Of a stretch of 64,000 bases of DNA, positions 18,806 through 28,144 are shown in pieces. The stretch comes from Campylobacter rectus. Lineage in GTDB: Bacteria; Campylobacterota; Campylobacteria; Campylobacterales; Campylobacteraceae. The translations under genes and the position numbers were made by a program. How positions within the stretch are numbered: the first letter of the stretch is position 1; the number at the start of each line of letters is the position of its first letter. The notes below the pieces were generated by a model, which saw nothing but the letters and a program-made list of their open reading frames with translations, did not search any database and was not told the origin of the DNA. The DNA lies in NCBI RefSeq assembly GCF_004803795.1, contig NZ_CP012543.1, positions 186,001 to 250,000 on the forward strand, written 5' to 3'.

Positions 18806-19537
18806 ATGAAAACGCGTATAATCACCGGCGTCGCGCTATTTGCGGCGGTTTTGGTCATCTTTTTCGTCGATAGTTATATGTTAAATTTCGCCATTTTAGG
18901 CTTCGTGCTTTACACGGCCTTTGGCGAAGCCGGGAAGCTCTACGGCCTACAAGAAAGCTCCCTTGCTCTCGTAGCGGTTATTTTTTACCTGCTTACGCCC
19001 TTTTCAAACCCCGTGTTTATCGCTATTTTAGCGGTTTTGCTCGTGGTTAGTTTTCTCGCGCACTTTAAGAGCGAAAATCTAACGCCCGCTCTGCCGTTTT
19101 TGTATCCGATGACGCCGATTTTTCTCATCTGGATGCTTTATTCGCAGTATGGCGTGGGCTACTTGGCGTGGCTGATTTTAACGGTCGTGGCGTGCGATAG
19201 CGGTGCGTTTTTCGTCGGTAAATTTTGCGGCAAACGCGCCTTTAGCGAGACTTCGCCGAACAAAACCTGGGAAGGCGTCGCAGGCGGTATCGCCGTGGCT
19301 ACAGTCTTTGGCGCGGGCTTTGGCTGGGTGCTGACCGATAGCTTTTGGCATAGCCTCATCACGGCGTTTTTGGTTGCGGTTTTCGGCGTTTGGGGCGATC
19401 TTTTCGAGAGCTACTTAAAGCGCCGAGCCGGCGTCAAAGATAGCGGCACGCTGCTGCCCGGCCACGGCGGTATGCTTGACCGCGTCGACGGCTATCTTTT
19501 CGGCGTTGCCGCGATGCTCTGGACGCTATCGTGGTAG
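18806..19537 (+). CDS. cdsA: Phosphatidate cytidylyltransferase
   Basis: Makes CDP-diacylglycerol from phosphatidate and CTP, the branch point of phospholipid synthesis, in the inner membrane. 243 residues with about seven membrane segments. The family C-terminal signature is seen as LPGHGGMLDRVDGYLFG, preceded by DSGAFFVGKFCGKRAF and SPNKTWEGVAGG. An AAAAGGAAAA ribosome binding site precedes ATG. Its last 7 nt overlap the dxr start, implying one transcript. Confidence 0.94.
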   Translation: MKTRIITGVALFAAVLVIFFVDSYMLNFAILGFVLYTAFGEAGKLYGLQESSLALVAVIFYLLTPFSNPVFIAILAVLLVVSFLAHFKSENLTPALPFLYPMTPIFLIWMLYSQYGVGYLAWLILTVVACDSGAFFVGKFCGKRAFSETSPNKTWEGVAGGIAVATVFGAGFGWVLTDSFWHSLITAFLVAVFGVWGDLFESYLKRRAGVKDSGTLLPGHGGMLDRVDGYLFGVAAMLWTLSW

Positions 19538-20643
19538 TGCTGGGCTCGACGGGCTCGATCGGGACGAATACCCTAAATCTAGCCCGTAAATTCGGCCTTA
19601 GCGTCGAAGCGCTGAGCTGCGCGTCAAACTACGAGCTTTTAAACGAGCAAATCGCCGAATTTAAGCCTAAATGCGTCTGCATCGCCGAGCCCAAATTTGC
19701 TAAATTCGTAAAACACAAGCGCGTTTTTGCAGGCGCGCAGGGCATCTGCGATATGCTAAAAGAGTGCGAGAGCGAGCGCGTCGTAAACTCTCTAGTGGGC
19801 TTTGTGGGACTGGCTCCGAGCCTGACGGCGCAAAAGCTGGGCAAAAAGCTAGCGCTTGCCAACAAAGAAAGCCTCGTCGTGGGCGGCAAATTTTTAGATA
19901 GGGGCTCGATAAATCCGATAGATAGCGAGCATTTCGGGCTAAAATTCTTGCTCGCCAACAAAACCCCGGTCGCTAGGCTAGTCATCACGGCCTCGGGCGG
20001 CGCTTTTTATAAAACACCGCTAAAATCCCTAAAAGACGCCCGCGCCGCAGATGCGCTAAAGCATCCCAACTGGAGCATGGGCGCAAAAATCACGATCGAC
20101 AGCGCGACGATGGCGAACAAGCTTTTTGAGGTGCTGGAGGCCTTTTGGCTCTACGGCGTGCGGGATATCGAGGCACTCATCGAGCGCACGTCCACGGTGC
20201 ACGCGCTGGTGGAGTTTGCTGACGGCTCGACTACGGCGCATCTATCTAAAACCGATATGATTTTAGCCATCGCGCATGCGGTTTTGGGTAAGGACGGGGT
20301 GTTAAATTTGAGCGCGGCCGATGCGAAAAACAGGCAAATCGTGCCGAATTTGGACCTAAAAACATTGAAAAATATAAAATTTGGCGAGATAAATTTGAAA
20401 AAATATCCTATCTTTTCGCTAAAAGACCAAGCTTTGCAAAACCCGGATCTTGGCGTTGCGATAAATGCCGCAAACGAAGTCGCGGTGTATAAATTTTTGC
20501 GCGGCGAGTGCGGATTTTTGGACATTTCGCGAACGGTTTTGGCTGCGGCAAAGAGGTTTGAAAACGAGAAGATAGAGAGCGAGAGTGGGATCTTTGAAGT
20601 GGATTTAGAAGTAAGGAAGTGGGCGGAAAAGTCGCTTAAATAG
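19531..20643 (+). CDS. dxr: 1-deoxy-D-xylulose 5-phosphate reductoisomerase
   Basis: Second enzyme of the MEP isoprenoid pathway, NADPH-dependent. 370 residues. The NADPH-binding LGSTGSIGTNTL is at residues 4-15; ALANKESLVVGG and the substrate/metal segment PIDSEHFGLKFLL follow, then ITASGGAFYKTPL, WSMGAKITIDSATMANK and a C-terminal INAANEVAVYKFL. Start is GTG inside the end of cdsA (7-nt overlap); no ATG fits the conserved N-terminus. The cdsA-dxr order is common in epsilonproteobacteria. A structured repeat begins directly after the stop. Confidence 0.94.
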   Translation: MVVLGSTGSIGTNTLNLARKFGLSVEALSCASNYELLNEQIAEFKPKCVCIAEPKFAKFVKHKRVFAGAQGICDMLKECESERVVNSLVGFVGLAPSLTAQKLGKKLALANKESLVVGGKFLDRGSINPIDSEHFGLKFLLANKTPVARLVITASGGAFYKTPLKSLKDARAADALKHPNWSMGAKITIDSATMANKLFEVLEAFWLYGVRDIEALIERTSTVHALVEFADGSTTAHLSKTDMILAIAHAVLGKDGVLNLSAADAKNRQIVPNLDLKTLKNIKFGEINLKKYPIFSLKDQALQNPDLGVAINAANEVAVYKFLRGECGFLDISRTVLAAAKRFENEKIESESGIFEVDLEVRKWAEKSLK

Positions 20644-20775
20644 CGGCTTGTTTCGCGAGTGCTTTTCCGAGATTTCGCAAAATTTTCGCTCCGCAGGCTA
20701 GATGCCTAGCGCACGCTTAATTTTGCTTCAAAACTCGGAAAATCATCTCGCGATACTTCGCCTTATCGTTTTATG
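20644..20775 (+). repeat. Gene-boundary structured repeat, type 2
   Basis: Starts CGGCTTGTTTCGCGAGTGC directly after the dxr TAG and ends CATCTCGCGATACTTCGCC. Paired arms: TTTTCCGAG/CTCGGAAAA (outer), GCAAAATT 20677-20684 with AATTTTGC 20719-20726, and apex AGGC-TAGAT-GCCT at 20695-20707. Because it follows a stop codon it could also act as a terminator or 3'-end stabiliser. Confidence 0.75.
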
Positions 20776-20816
20776 TTCAAATTTGAAGTTAAATTTATAG
20801 CTTCCGGCTTCAAATT

Positions 20817-21140
20817 TTACCCGCCGAGACCCGCACCCTGAAAATGCCAAATTTAAACCCGCGACGCTTTGCGTCAGCAAAGCTATGTCGCCACCTCTCA
20901 CGTGCAGTGGGGTAGGTGGGGGTTTCTGCGTCGCTGCGCTAGCAGCTGCAAGCAGACGGGAGAGGGTCTGCTTGCAGCAGCTCTCAAAGAGAGTGTGTCT
21001 TAACAGTAGCAAACGAAGTGCAGCTAAGCACAAGGTGAGTGCATAGCACGACGCAAAGGAAAAGGGCGCTCTACTTTAGCTTCACTCTGTTAAAGCAGCT
21101 TGCAAGCAAGAAGAGGCCGGATTTGTCTCGCAGCTGCAAG
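20817..21140 (+). repeat. MITE-like dispersed repeat, right end missing
   Basis: The left end CCGCCGAGACCCGCACCCTG is followed by the core hairpin GCGAC-GCTTTGC-GTCA-GCAAAGC-TAT-GTCGC and the CACGTGCAGTGGGGT box, as in the copies at 21297 and 34095. No right terminal inverted repeat was found. Bases 20977-21035 form a perfect 59-bp inverted repeat with 21592-21650 in the next copy. Confidence 0.75.
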
Positions 21141-21150
21141 CAGAAAGCAA

Positions 21151-21244
21151 CTCGGTCGGCTTCGGTCACGGACGACTAGTCCGCTCCCTTGCCTCCGTCG
21201 TTTCCGCCTCGTCTAAAGAAAAAATACTTCGCCTTATCATTTTA
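21151..21244 (+). repeat. Gene-boundary structured repeat, type 1, truncated
   Basis: Nearly identical to the inner part of the copy at 11945-12071 (CGGTCACGGACGACTAGTCC, GCTCCC, GCCTCGTCTAAAG, AAAATACTTCGCCTTATC) but lacking the CGGCTTGTC / TATACTTCGTT end. It lies between two MITE-like copies. Confidence 0.7.
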
Positions 21245-21296
21245 CGCTTAAATTTGAAGTCAAATTTAATCAAATTTGCAAATTTTGACTTCAAAT

Positions 21297-21780
21297 TTTA
21301 CTCACCGAGACCTGCACCCTGAAAATGTAAATTTGTTACACTCAAATTTTAACTAAAAACTCGCGACGCTTTGCGTTAGCAAAGCTATGTCGCCACTTCT
21401 CACGTGCAGTGGGATTGGAGAGGGTTTGGGAGAGGAAGGGGCGACGCTTCGTAAGTAGAACCCCTTCCTCTCCCGAAGAAAAGAGAAAGGTAGATATAAA
21501 AGGGAGCACTTTTGCTTCGCTTCACTGCGTTGGCTACCGTCGCTGCGCTCTGCCAAAGCAGCTTGCAAGCAAGAAGAGACCGCTATGCTCGCCTTGTGCT
21601 TAGCTGCACTTCGTTTGCTACTGTTAAGACACACTCTCTTTGAGAGCTGCAAAGCAGAGCGTAATTCAAGCCCCTTCCCCCTTAACAGAAAGATTAAATT
21701 GCGCAAAAACTCTAATTTAAAACGCTAAATTTAACCAACCCAAATTTAGCATTTTCAGGGTGCAGGTCTCGGCGAGTAAA
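21297..21780 (+). repeat. MITE-like element with 31-bp terminal inverted repeats
   Basis: Left terminus 21297-21327 (TTTACTCACCGAGACCTGCA and on to GAAAATG) and right terminus 21750-21780 are inverted copies differing at one position. Inside are the core GCTTTGC/GCAAAGC hairpin, the CACGTGCAGTGGG box, and a perfect 14-bp stem GGGAGAGGAAGGGG (21428-21441) with CCCCTTCCTCTCCC (21461-21474). No transposase-like frame. Total 484 bp. No clear target-site duplication could be picked out by eye in the AT-rich flanks. Confidence 0.8.
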
Positions 21781-21962
21781 TTTAAAATTTGCTCGAAAAA
21801 TTTGCTTAAAACGACACTTTTTCGTCGCCGTAATCGTCGCCGATATGTTATAATTTCACGAATTTTAAAATCGCTTTGTGTTTAAATTTGGCTGCAAAAC
21901 AAGACAAATGCCGTAAATTTCAAGAGTCAAAAAATAAGCTGCAAAGATAAAAAGAGGAGAAT

Positions 21963-23198
21963 ATGGAAAAATACGAAGGCTACAATCTCAGGCTACGCGA
22001 CGCTCTCGTCGGCGTACAGTTTTTATTCGTGGCGTTTGGCGCGCTCGTGCTAGTGCCGATTTTGACGGGGCTTGACACGTCCGTGGCGCTATTTACGGCA
22101 GGTGTCGGCACGCTGATGTTTCAGCTCGTCACGCGCAAAAATATCCCGCCGATTTTTCTGGCTAGTAGCTTCGCGTTCATCGCGCCGCTAAGCTTTGGCG
22201 TCAAAGAGTGGGGCATCGCCGCGACAATGGGCGGAGTGATCGCGGCAGGGCTGTTTTACGTGGCTCTGAGCTTGCTCGTTAGGCTTAGGGGCGAGGGGTT
22301 TTTGCATAAAATTTTACCGCCCGTAGTCGTCGGACCCGTCATTATGACGATCGGCCTCATCCTCTCGCCCGCGGCCGTAAATATGGTCATGGGCAAGGGG
22401 GTGCCCTATACGCAGGCGCAATCGCTTTCTATCGCGCTCGTATCGCTTGCGACGGTCATCGTCGTTATGATGTTCGGGCGAGGCATGCTGCGCCTCGTGC
22501 CGATACTTTGCGGCATCGCGGCCGGATACTGCGTGTCGCTGTTTGTCGGGATCGTGGATTTTACGCCGATTTTGTCCGCGCCGTGGTTTGCGCTGCCAAG
22601 CTTTACCGCGCCGGTTTTTAAGCTTGAAGCGGTGATCTACATGGTGCCTATCGCCATCGCGCCCGCGATCGAGCATATCGGCGATATGCTTGCGATCAGC
22701 AACGTCACGAAGGAAAATTTCCTAAAAAATCCGGGGCTTAAAAACACTCTGCTAGGCGATGGGCTTGCGACATCGCTGGCGGGCTGTTTCGGCGGACCGC
22801 CGAACACCACTTACTCCGAGGTCACGGGTGCGGTTAGCATCACGAAGGCTTATAATCCCGCCATTATGACCTTTGCTGCGCTTGCGGCGATACTGCTAGC
22901 TTTCGTGGGCAAGCTCGGTGCCGCGCTCTCCACGATCCCCGCTCCCGTCATCGGCGGCATTATGCTGCTGCTTTTCGGTATCATCGCTAGCGTGGGTATG
23001 GAGACCCTGATCAAAAACGGCGTGGATCTGGCCGAGCCGCGCAATATGATCATCGTCGCGCTTATCTTTGTGTGTGCGATTGGCGGCATGGTGCTGGATT
23101 TTGGCGCGATGAGCTTTAGCGGCGTGGGACTTGGCGCGCTCATCGGCATCACGCTAAATTTGGTGCTACCGAAGACCAAGCATTTTGAGGGGTACTAA
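21963..23198 (+). CDS. uraA: Uracil/xanthine permease, NCS2 family
   Basis: A 411-residue inner-membrane proton symporter with about 14 hydrophobic segments. NCS2 hallmarks: ASSFAFIAPLSFGV, VVVGPVIMTIGLILSP, the central IAPAIEHIGDMLAIS carrying the substrate-contacting Glu, and GGPPNTTYSEVTGAVSITK. These resemble UraA/PyrP, so uracil is the likely substrate, but xanthine is not excluded. A GAGGAG ribosome binding site precedes ATG. Monocistronic, with repeats upstream. Confidence 0.9.
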   Translation: MEKYEGYNLRLRDALVGVQFLFVAFGALVLVPILTGLDTSVALFTAGVGTLMFQLVTRKNIPPIFLASSFAFIAPLSFGVKEWGIAATMGGVIAAGLFYVALSLLVRLRGEGFLHKILPPVVVGPVIMTIGLILSPAAVNMVMGKGVPYTQAQSLSIALVSLATVIVVMMFGRGMLRLVPILCGIAAGYCVSLFVGIVDFTPILSAPWFALPSFTAPVFKLEAVIYMVPIAIAPAIEHIGDMLAISNVTKENFLKNPGLKNTLLGDGLATSLAGCFGGPPNTTYSEVTGAVSITKAYNPAIMTFAALAAILLAFVGKLGAALSTIPAPVIGGIMLLLFGIIASVGMETLIKNGVDLAEPRNMIIVALIFVCAIGGMVLDFGAMSFSGVGLGALIGITLNLVLPKTKHFEGY

Positions 23199-23615
23199 GT
23201 TAAATTCGCGCAGAAACAGGGCGAGCTAAGGCTGGGCATTTTCGGGGAATTTTGTTTTGATTTAATTTGAGTGAAAGCGAGGTTAAATTTGCGCGGAGCT
23301 TGCGTCGTTTCGCGCAGGTGCGGGTAAATTGAGCCTAGACTTTGCCGTCAATTTGATGAAGTTTGGCAAATTTACCTGCGGCTTTTCGGCGTCGAATTCG
23401 GGCGAGTTTTTCGCTCGCCTTGCTTAAATTTTCCTGCGCGGATATGTGTGATTTTTGGTTAAATTTGCTCCGTATTTTGGTGTAAATTTGACCGCGAAAT
23501 ATCTAAATTTAACGTTCGTATAGCCTTGTCAAAACTCAGCCTAAATTTTAAAATTTCCCCCGCAAACGCTTCCAAATTTCTAACGTTTTAAACTAGCAAG
23601 ATATATAATTGCCTT
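23199..23615. other. Intergenic, nothing recognised
   Basis: About 0.4 kb of AAATTT-rich sequence between uraA and the DKNYY-like gene. No ORF, dispersed repeat or clear promoter identified. A TATATAAT-like box near 23600 sits close to the next start. Confidence 0.5.
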
Positions 23616-25064
23616 ATGAAAAAGGCAGATAATTTAAGCAGGTTTGATAAAAAGGCGCTAAAGCTGCTCTTTGCGGTACTTTTCGTGCCGCTCTTCGTCT
23701 CACTCGTTTTTATCTATGAGCTATCGGTATATGACCGCTCGCGCGAGCTGCCTGCGGACGCGCAAAGGATCGGCCGCAGTGATTACTACAACATCGGCGG
23801 CAAAATTTATCTACGCTCTTGGAACCTCGCTCCTTACGAGCTAGAGGGCGGCGCGGACGCGGCGAGCTTTCGCGCGCTTGATACCGGCAGATACTCCTAC
23901 ACAAACGTCGGCATGGACACTAGTAGCGTATTTTGCGGCGCTCGCAAGATGTTGGGGCTGGATCCAGCGCGCACGCAAAAGATCGGCTCTCGCTACTACA
24001 GCGACGGACGCGTTAGCTACTTCTGCTCGGACGTCACGCAGCGCACGGGCGGCGCGATAAGCTACATTTACAAAGTATTTTTCCATGCGTTTGGGCTCTC
24101 CAAATGGCCGCAGGAGTACAACTACCCCTACGCGAGACTTGATACTAGCGCGCCTATCTCGCCGCTGACGGAGAGCCCTTACGTCGCCACGGACGGCGAG
24201 CGGGTATTTTACGAGGGTAAAATTTTAGCGGGTGCCGACGTAAAAAATTTAAAGCAGATAAGGCTAAAAACGGTATACGAAGACGGCTCTGATTCGCCCG
24301 CGCACTTTCGCCCGGTCGATCGGTGGCTAAGCGACGGACGCAGCGTTTATGCGGACGGCGAGAGGCTAAATTTCACGCCTAGCGAGCGGATGTATCTCGT
24401 GGAGTCAAACGCCGGCATAGAGTTTCTTTACGATCCGAAGGCGGGCGCGGTGCTGATGAACGGCGAGAGATTTGATCACGCAAACGAGCCATATACGCCG
24501 CTAAATTTTCAGAGCGGACATCAAGAATACATGCTGTTTGCGAGCAAAAACGGCATATTTTATCTAAGCAAGGATAAAATTTTAAATCGACCGCGCGGTA
24601 GCGGCGCCGAGGGCTGGCTCAAAGACGCGTTTTGGTACGTGTATTATAAATTTGGCGCAGACGGCAGCCGGCTAAGCGCGCTAAAAAGGGCGGGCGATAA
24701 TCCGTTTAAAGGCGCCGTGCGGCAGATCTCGGAAAGGCTTTTTAAGGACGATGCGGGATTTTATTATCTAAATTTTTACTCGCATAGCGTTTACGTCACG
24801 GGTCGCAGCGGCAGGCATCTGGATAAGCGGACGAATGTCATCGAGCTGCGAAAGATCACGCTTGACGTGCATGATGATGAGGTGATGGCGCAGATCGCGG
24901 ACGAGGCGGCGCGAAACCCAGAGATGTCGCAGCCCATCTTTACCGCGCAGGACGTGGAGTATGAAAACGGCGCGGCCTTTTATATGTATTGCCTCGCGGC
25001 GGTTTTGTTGCTCGGAGCTTGGGTTTATAGCTATCTTAAAAAGCGTAGCTTGCGACGCGGTTAA
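23616..25064 (+). CDS. DKNYY-like membrane-anchored protein
   Basis: 482 residues. One membrane segment near residues 13-33 (LLFAVLFVPLFVSLVFIYEL), a large extracytoplasmic part, and a second segment near 455-475 (AAFYMYCLAAVLLLGAWVYS) before a short basic tail. The middle consists of repeated short units of the form DGERVFYEGKILxGAD, DGRSVYADGERL, and SKNGIFYLSKDKIL, the pattern of DKNYY-type repeat proteins. No enzyme motif. The start follows GCCTT; a ribosome binding site is weak. Function unknown. Confidence 0.75.
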   Translation: MKKADNLSRFDKKALKLLFAVLFVPLFVSLVFIYELSVYDRSRELPADAQRIGRSDYYNIGGKIYLRSWNLAPYELEGGADAASFRALDTGRYSYTNVGMDTSSVFCGARKMLGLDPARTQKIGSRYYSDGRVSYFCSDVTQRTGGAISYIYKVFFHAFGLSKWPQEYNYPYARLDTSAPISPLTESPYVATDGERVFYEGKILAGADVKNLKQIRLKTVYEDGSDSPAHFRPVDRWLSDGRSVYADGERLNFTPSERMYLVESNAGIEFLYDPKAGAVLMNGERFDHANEPYTPLNFQSGHQEYMLFASKNGIFYLSKDKILNRPRGSGAEGWLKDAFWYVYYKFGADGSRLSALKRAGDNPFKGAVRQISERLFKDDAGFYYLNFYSHSVYVTGRSGRHLDKRTNVIELRKITLDVHDDEVMAQIADEAARNPEMSQPIFTAQDVEYENGAAFYMYCLAAVLLLGAWVYSYLKKRSLRRG

Positions 25065-26153
25065 ATTTAGCGGCGCTACGGAAGGTAAATTTAGAGCGAG
25101 ACAAAAATACCGATATCACGTTATCCAGCGCACCCTTGGCTACAGAAGGTAAATTTTAAGAGAGAGACGGCACGGCGGAGCAGTAAATTTAAGATAGTGT
25201 TGCGGTTGTTAGCATGGCAATGCGGCAAATTTATGGGCGCTGCGATTGCAAATTCGAGCGCGAGATTTAGGCGCTTAGCTTTGAAAATGCAAATCGGCGC
25301 GAGTAAATTAATTTGCGCCGTTTGAAACGATCGGCTTCGTAGTTGTAGTTTTTTGCGCATTATGCGGCTCGTGCGATACGTGATTTTTCGCGAAAGCATA
25401 TAAAGAAAAATAACGAAATTTAAAAGCTCAGATATATTTTGCCTCTGGCTTGCGTATATATCGGGGTTTGCGCGTATGTTGCGACCGATATTTACGCTCA
25501 TCCGTTTTTGCTTGTATTTTGCTATATCGGACTTAGGTTTAACGCGCTAAGAGGTATGAGATATTTTTACTGCATTTGCTTTTTGCGGCGGCTATATTTG
25601 TTTTGATCAAATTTCCCCCTGCGACACGGCTCGCGAGCGATACGAAGGTAAGCGCTTTAGGAGGCGCAGAGTGCCGCTAAGTATCGCCTCGCTCGTCTTT
25701 CCTGCGCTTTTTTATTATTTTCGCACGGGTGCCGAGAAAATCCTGCAAAATTCATACTATCGGCTATCTTGATTTCAAATGTCGTAATTATGCCTTTTGT
25801 TTTGATTGTTTGTTTGGGAGCGGCGCGGTTTAGGATTTACCGCATTTATACGCTAAAACGCGCAAATTTTATTTAAATTTGACATTTTTGCGGGCATCGT
25901 AAATTTTAGTAACAGTGGAGCGAATTCGACTCGTATTGCGGTAAAATTTGTTTCGGTTTTACCGCTCTTGCCTAAATTTAGCGCTAAAACTTCTCGCCGT
26001 TTAAATTCGTAATCAAGGGCAATCGCCCCATCCGCCAAATTTGCCCGCCTCGCCGCGCAAATTTTTAAAATTATTCTAAATTTACGGCCTTTTTTACCGA
26101 TTTATTACGATTTCTAGTTAAAATTGCAGTGAAAAAAATCAAAAGGAAATCCG
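25065..26153. other. Intergenic stretch with decayed gene
   Basis: About 1.1 kb between the DKNYY-like gene and creD. It contains a frame-broken membrane-protein remnant (25308-25874, listed separately). The remaining sequence shows no gene. Confidence 0.5.
25308..25874 (+). pseudogene. Remnant of a multi-helix membrane protein
   Basis: Successive plus-strand segments in changing frames are all hydrophobic and protein-like: FETIGFVVVVFCALCGSC, SSDIFCLWLAYISGFARML, DIYAHPFLLVFCYIGLRFNA, YEIFLLHLLFAAAIFVLIKF, VPLSIASLVFPALFYYFRTG, and ILISNVVIMPFVLIVCLGAA, ending RIYTLKRANFI and a stop at about 25874. At least four frame breaks. The family is not recognised. Confidence 0.45.
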
Positions 26154-27485
26154 ATGGAAAACAAAATCATAAACAGCGTGAGGGGCGGATTTTGGACGAA
26201 GCCCGTCATTATTTTCGTCCTGCTTTTGCTGCTGCTTATCCCGCTAGGTTTCATCAGCTCGATGGTCTCTGATCGCGCCTACGTCAAGCGCACCGCCGAG
26301 GAGTCCATCATGCAACCCGTCGGCGGTACGCTTAGGATCGAGGGCGTTTTGATCTCGGTTCCGTATAAAAAGCAAGCGGCGATCTACAACGAAAACGGCG
26401 TAGCGGCGGTATCGCAGACAACCGAGCAGATCATGATAGCGCCGCAGTCTTATGAGCTATCGACCCGGCTAGATCCGCAGTATCTAAAGCGCGGTATATT
26501 TAGCGTGCCCGTTTTTAACGGCGAAGTCGCGCTGAGGGCGAAATTTGCGCCGCTAAATTTCGAGCAGCTAAATATCGAGGAAAGCGACGTTTTGCTAGGC
26601 GAGGCGACGCTGATTTTGGGCGTAGGCAGCAAAAAGACCTTTACCGCATTTCCCGCGCTAAAAGCGAACGGACAGGATCTCGCGCAGTCTTTTGCGCCGC
26701 CTAAATACTCGCCCTTTGCCCAAAGCGTCCACTACAAGCTACCCGCAAATTTAGCAAACGGCGGCTTTGAGCTAGCGGGCGCGCTATCTATGCAAGGCGG
26801 GCAGAGCGCGAGCTTCGTTCCTGTGGGGCAGGATAATAAATTTGACGTAAAATCCTCGTGGAGCTCGCCGTCTTTTAGCGGCGGCTGGCTGCCTAAATCG
26901 CGCGAAGTTACGAGCAGCGGCTTTAACGCGCAGTGGGAGATCTCGGGCCTTAGCACCAGCGTCCCGCAGGCGTGGATCATAGACAGCGGACGCGAGATGA
27001 GGTTCGAGGGCGTCGAGGCTAGCTTCATCAGCCCCATAAACAACTACTCGCTCATCGCGCGCTGCGTGACATACGCGATCTTGTTTCTAGCGGTGCCGTT
27101 TTTGGCGATATTTTTGTGCGAAATTTACAGCCGCGTCCGCATCCACCCGATCCAGTATCTACTCATCGGGGCCGCCGACGTGCTGTTTTACCTGCTCGTA
27201 CTCTCGTTTTCCGAACATATCAGCTTCCTAGCCAGCTACCTCATCGCGGCCGCAGCCGTGTGCGCGACGATACTTTTCTACGGCTCGGCAATCTTTCGGG
27301 CGCACAAATGGGGCGTATTTATCGCGCTCGTACACGCGGTTAGCTACTGCTTGCTCTACGGTATCTTGCAGTCCGAGGACTACGCGCTTTTGATGGGCAG
27401 CGTGATGATATTTGCGGTGATAGCTCTGGTGATGTATCTAACCAGGAAGATAGATTGGTACGAAAACGGGCTAAATTTTAAATAA
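26154..27485 (+). CDS. creD: CreD-family inner-membrane protein
   Basis: 443 residues. An N-terminal membrane segment (about 18-37), a periplasmic domain, and five C-terminal segments containing the CreD signature HPIQYLLIGAADVLFYLLVL, SFSEHISFLASYLIAA and LLYGILQSEDYALL. In E. coli CreD belongs to the CreBC regulon and affects envelope stability and colicin resistance. No creB or creC is next to it here, so its regulation is unknown. An AAAGGAAA ribosome binding site precedes ATG. A structured repeat starts 2 nt after the stop. Confidence 0.9.
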   Translation: MENKIINSVRGGFWTKPVIIFVLLLLLLIPLGFISSMVSDRAYVKRTAEESIMQPVGGTLRIEGVLISVPYKKQAAIYNENGVAAVSQTTEQIMIAPQSYELSTRLDPQYLKRGIFSVPVFNGEVALRAKFAPLNFEQLNIEESDVLLGEATLILGVGSKKTFTAFPALKANGQDLAQSFAPPKYSPFAQSVHYKLPANLANGGFELAGALSMQGGQSASFVPVGQDNKFDVKSSWSSPSFSGGWLPKSREVTSSGFNAQWEISGLSTSVPQAWIIDSGREMRFEGVEASFISPINNYSLIARCVTYAILFLAVPFLAIFLCEIYSRVRIHPIQYLLIGAADVLFYLLVLSFSEHISFLASYLIAAAAVCATILFYGSAIFRAHKWGVFIALVHAVSYCLLYGILQSEDYALLMGSVMIFAVIALVMYLTRKIDWYENGLNFK

Positions 27486-27487
27486 TT

Positions 27488-27620
27488 TGCGGCTTGTCTC
27501 GCGAGCGCTTTTTGCGGATTTCGTTAAAATTTGACTCGATAGGCTATATGCCTTATCTTCGTCAAATTTTAACTTCAAAACCCCAAAAATCATCTCACGA
27601 TACTTCGCCTTATCGTTTTA
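27488..27620 (+). repeat. Gene-boundary structured repeat, type 2
   Basis: Begins GCGGCTTGTCTCGCGAGCGC just after the creD stop and ends CATCTCACGATACTTCGCC. Stem GTTAAAATTTGAC (27523-27535) pairs perfectly with GTCAAATTTTAAC (27561-27573); apex AGGC-TATAT-GCCT at 27541-27553. Compared with the dxr copy the stem sequence differs but pairing is kept. Confidence 0.78.
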
Positions 27621-27660
27621 CGCTCAAATTCGAAGTCAAATTTGATTAAATTTTCAAATT

Positions 27661-27989
27661 TGAGTCACCGAGACCCGCACCGCAAAAATGTTAAACTAAA
27701 AAACGTGCGACGCGACAGCGCATTCGCACCCCTTGAACGTGCAGTGGGGTTAGAGAGGGCTTGGGAGAGGAAGGGGCGACGCTTCGTAAGTAGAAACCCC
27801 TTCCTCTCCCAAAGAAAAGAAAAAGGCAGCTCTTTTGCTTCAGCTACGCTTCGCAACTGCTAGCAGAGCGTAATTTAAGCCCCTTCCCCCTTAACAAGAA
27901 AGATTGATTCGTGCAAAAATCCTAATTTATAACGCTAAATTTAACCAAACCAAATTTGGCACCGTCAAGATACGGGTCTCGGTGCGTCA
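27661..27989 (+). repeat. MITE-like element, shorter copy
   Basis: Termini CACCGAGACCCGCACCGC (left) and, inverted, CACCGAGACCCGTATCTTG (right) are diverged copies of the terminal repeats seen at 21297-21780. The inner 16-bp stem TTGGGAGAGGAAGGGG (27761-27776) pairs with CCCCTTCCTCTCCCAA (27797-27812). The GCAGTGGGGT box and the GCCCCTTCCCCCTTAACA tail are present. Confidence 0.72.
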
Positions 27990-28144
27990 AATTTGGATTC
28001 AAATTTATTCAAAATCAGGTCCGTTGCAAATTTACGGCAAGCGATTTGCGCGCGTATTTTGCCGCCTTTGCTAGGAAGCCGGCCGAATTTATAACCGCGA
28101 AAGCAAAAAGCGGTAAAATGCGCTAAAAAAGGAAAATTTACAAA

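Noticed and set aside
20644-21960. CRISPR array
   Set aside because: Repeats are few, unequal in length and in both orientations, with no regular spacers and no cas genes.
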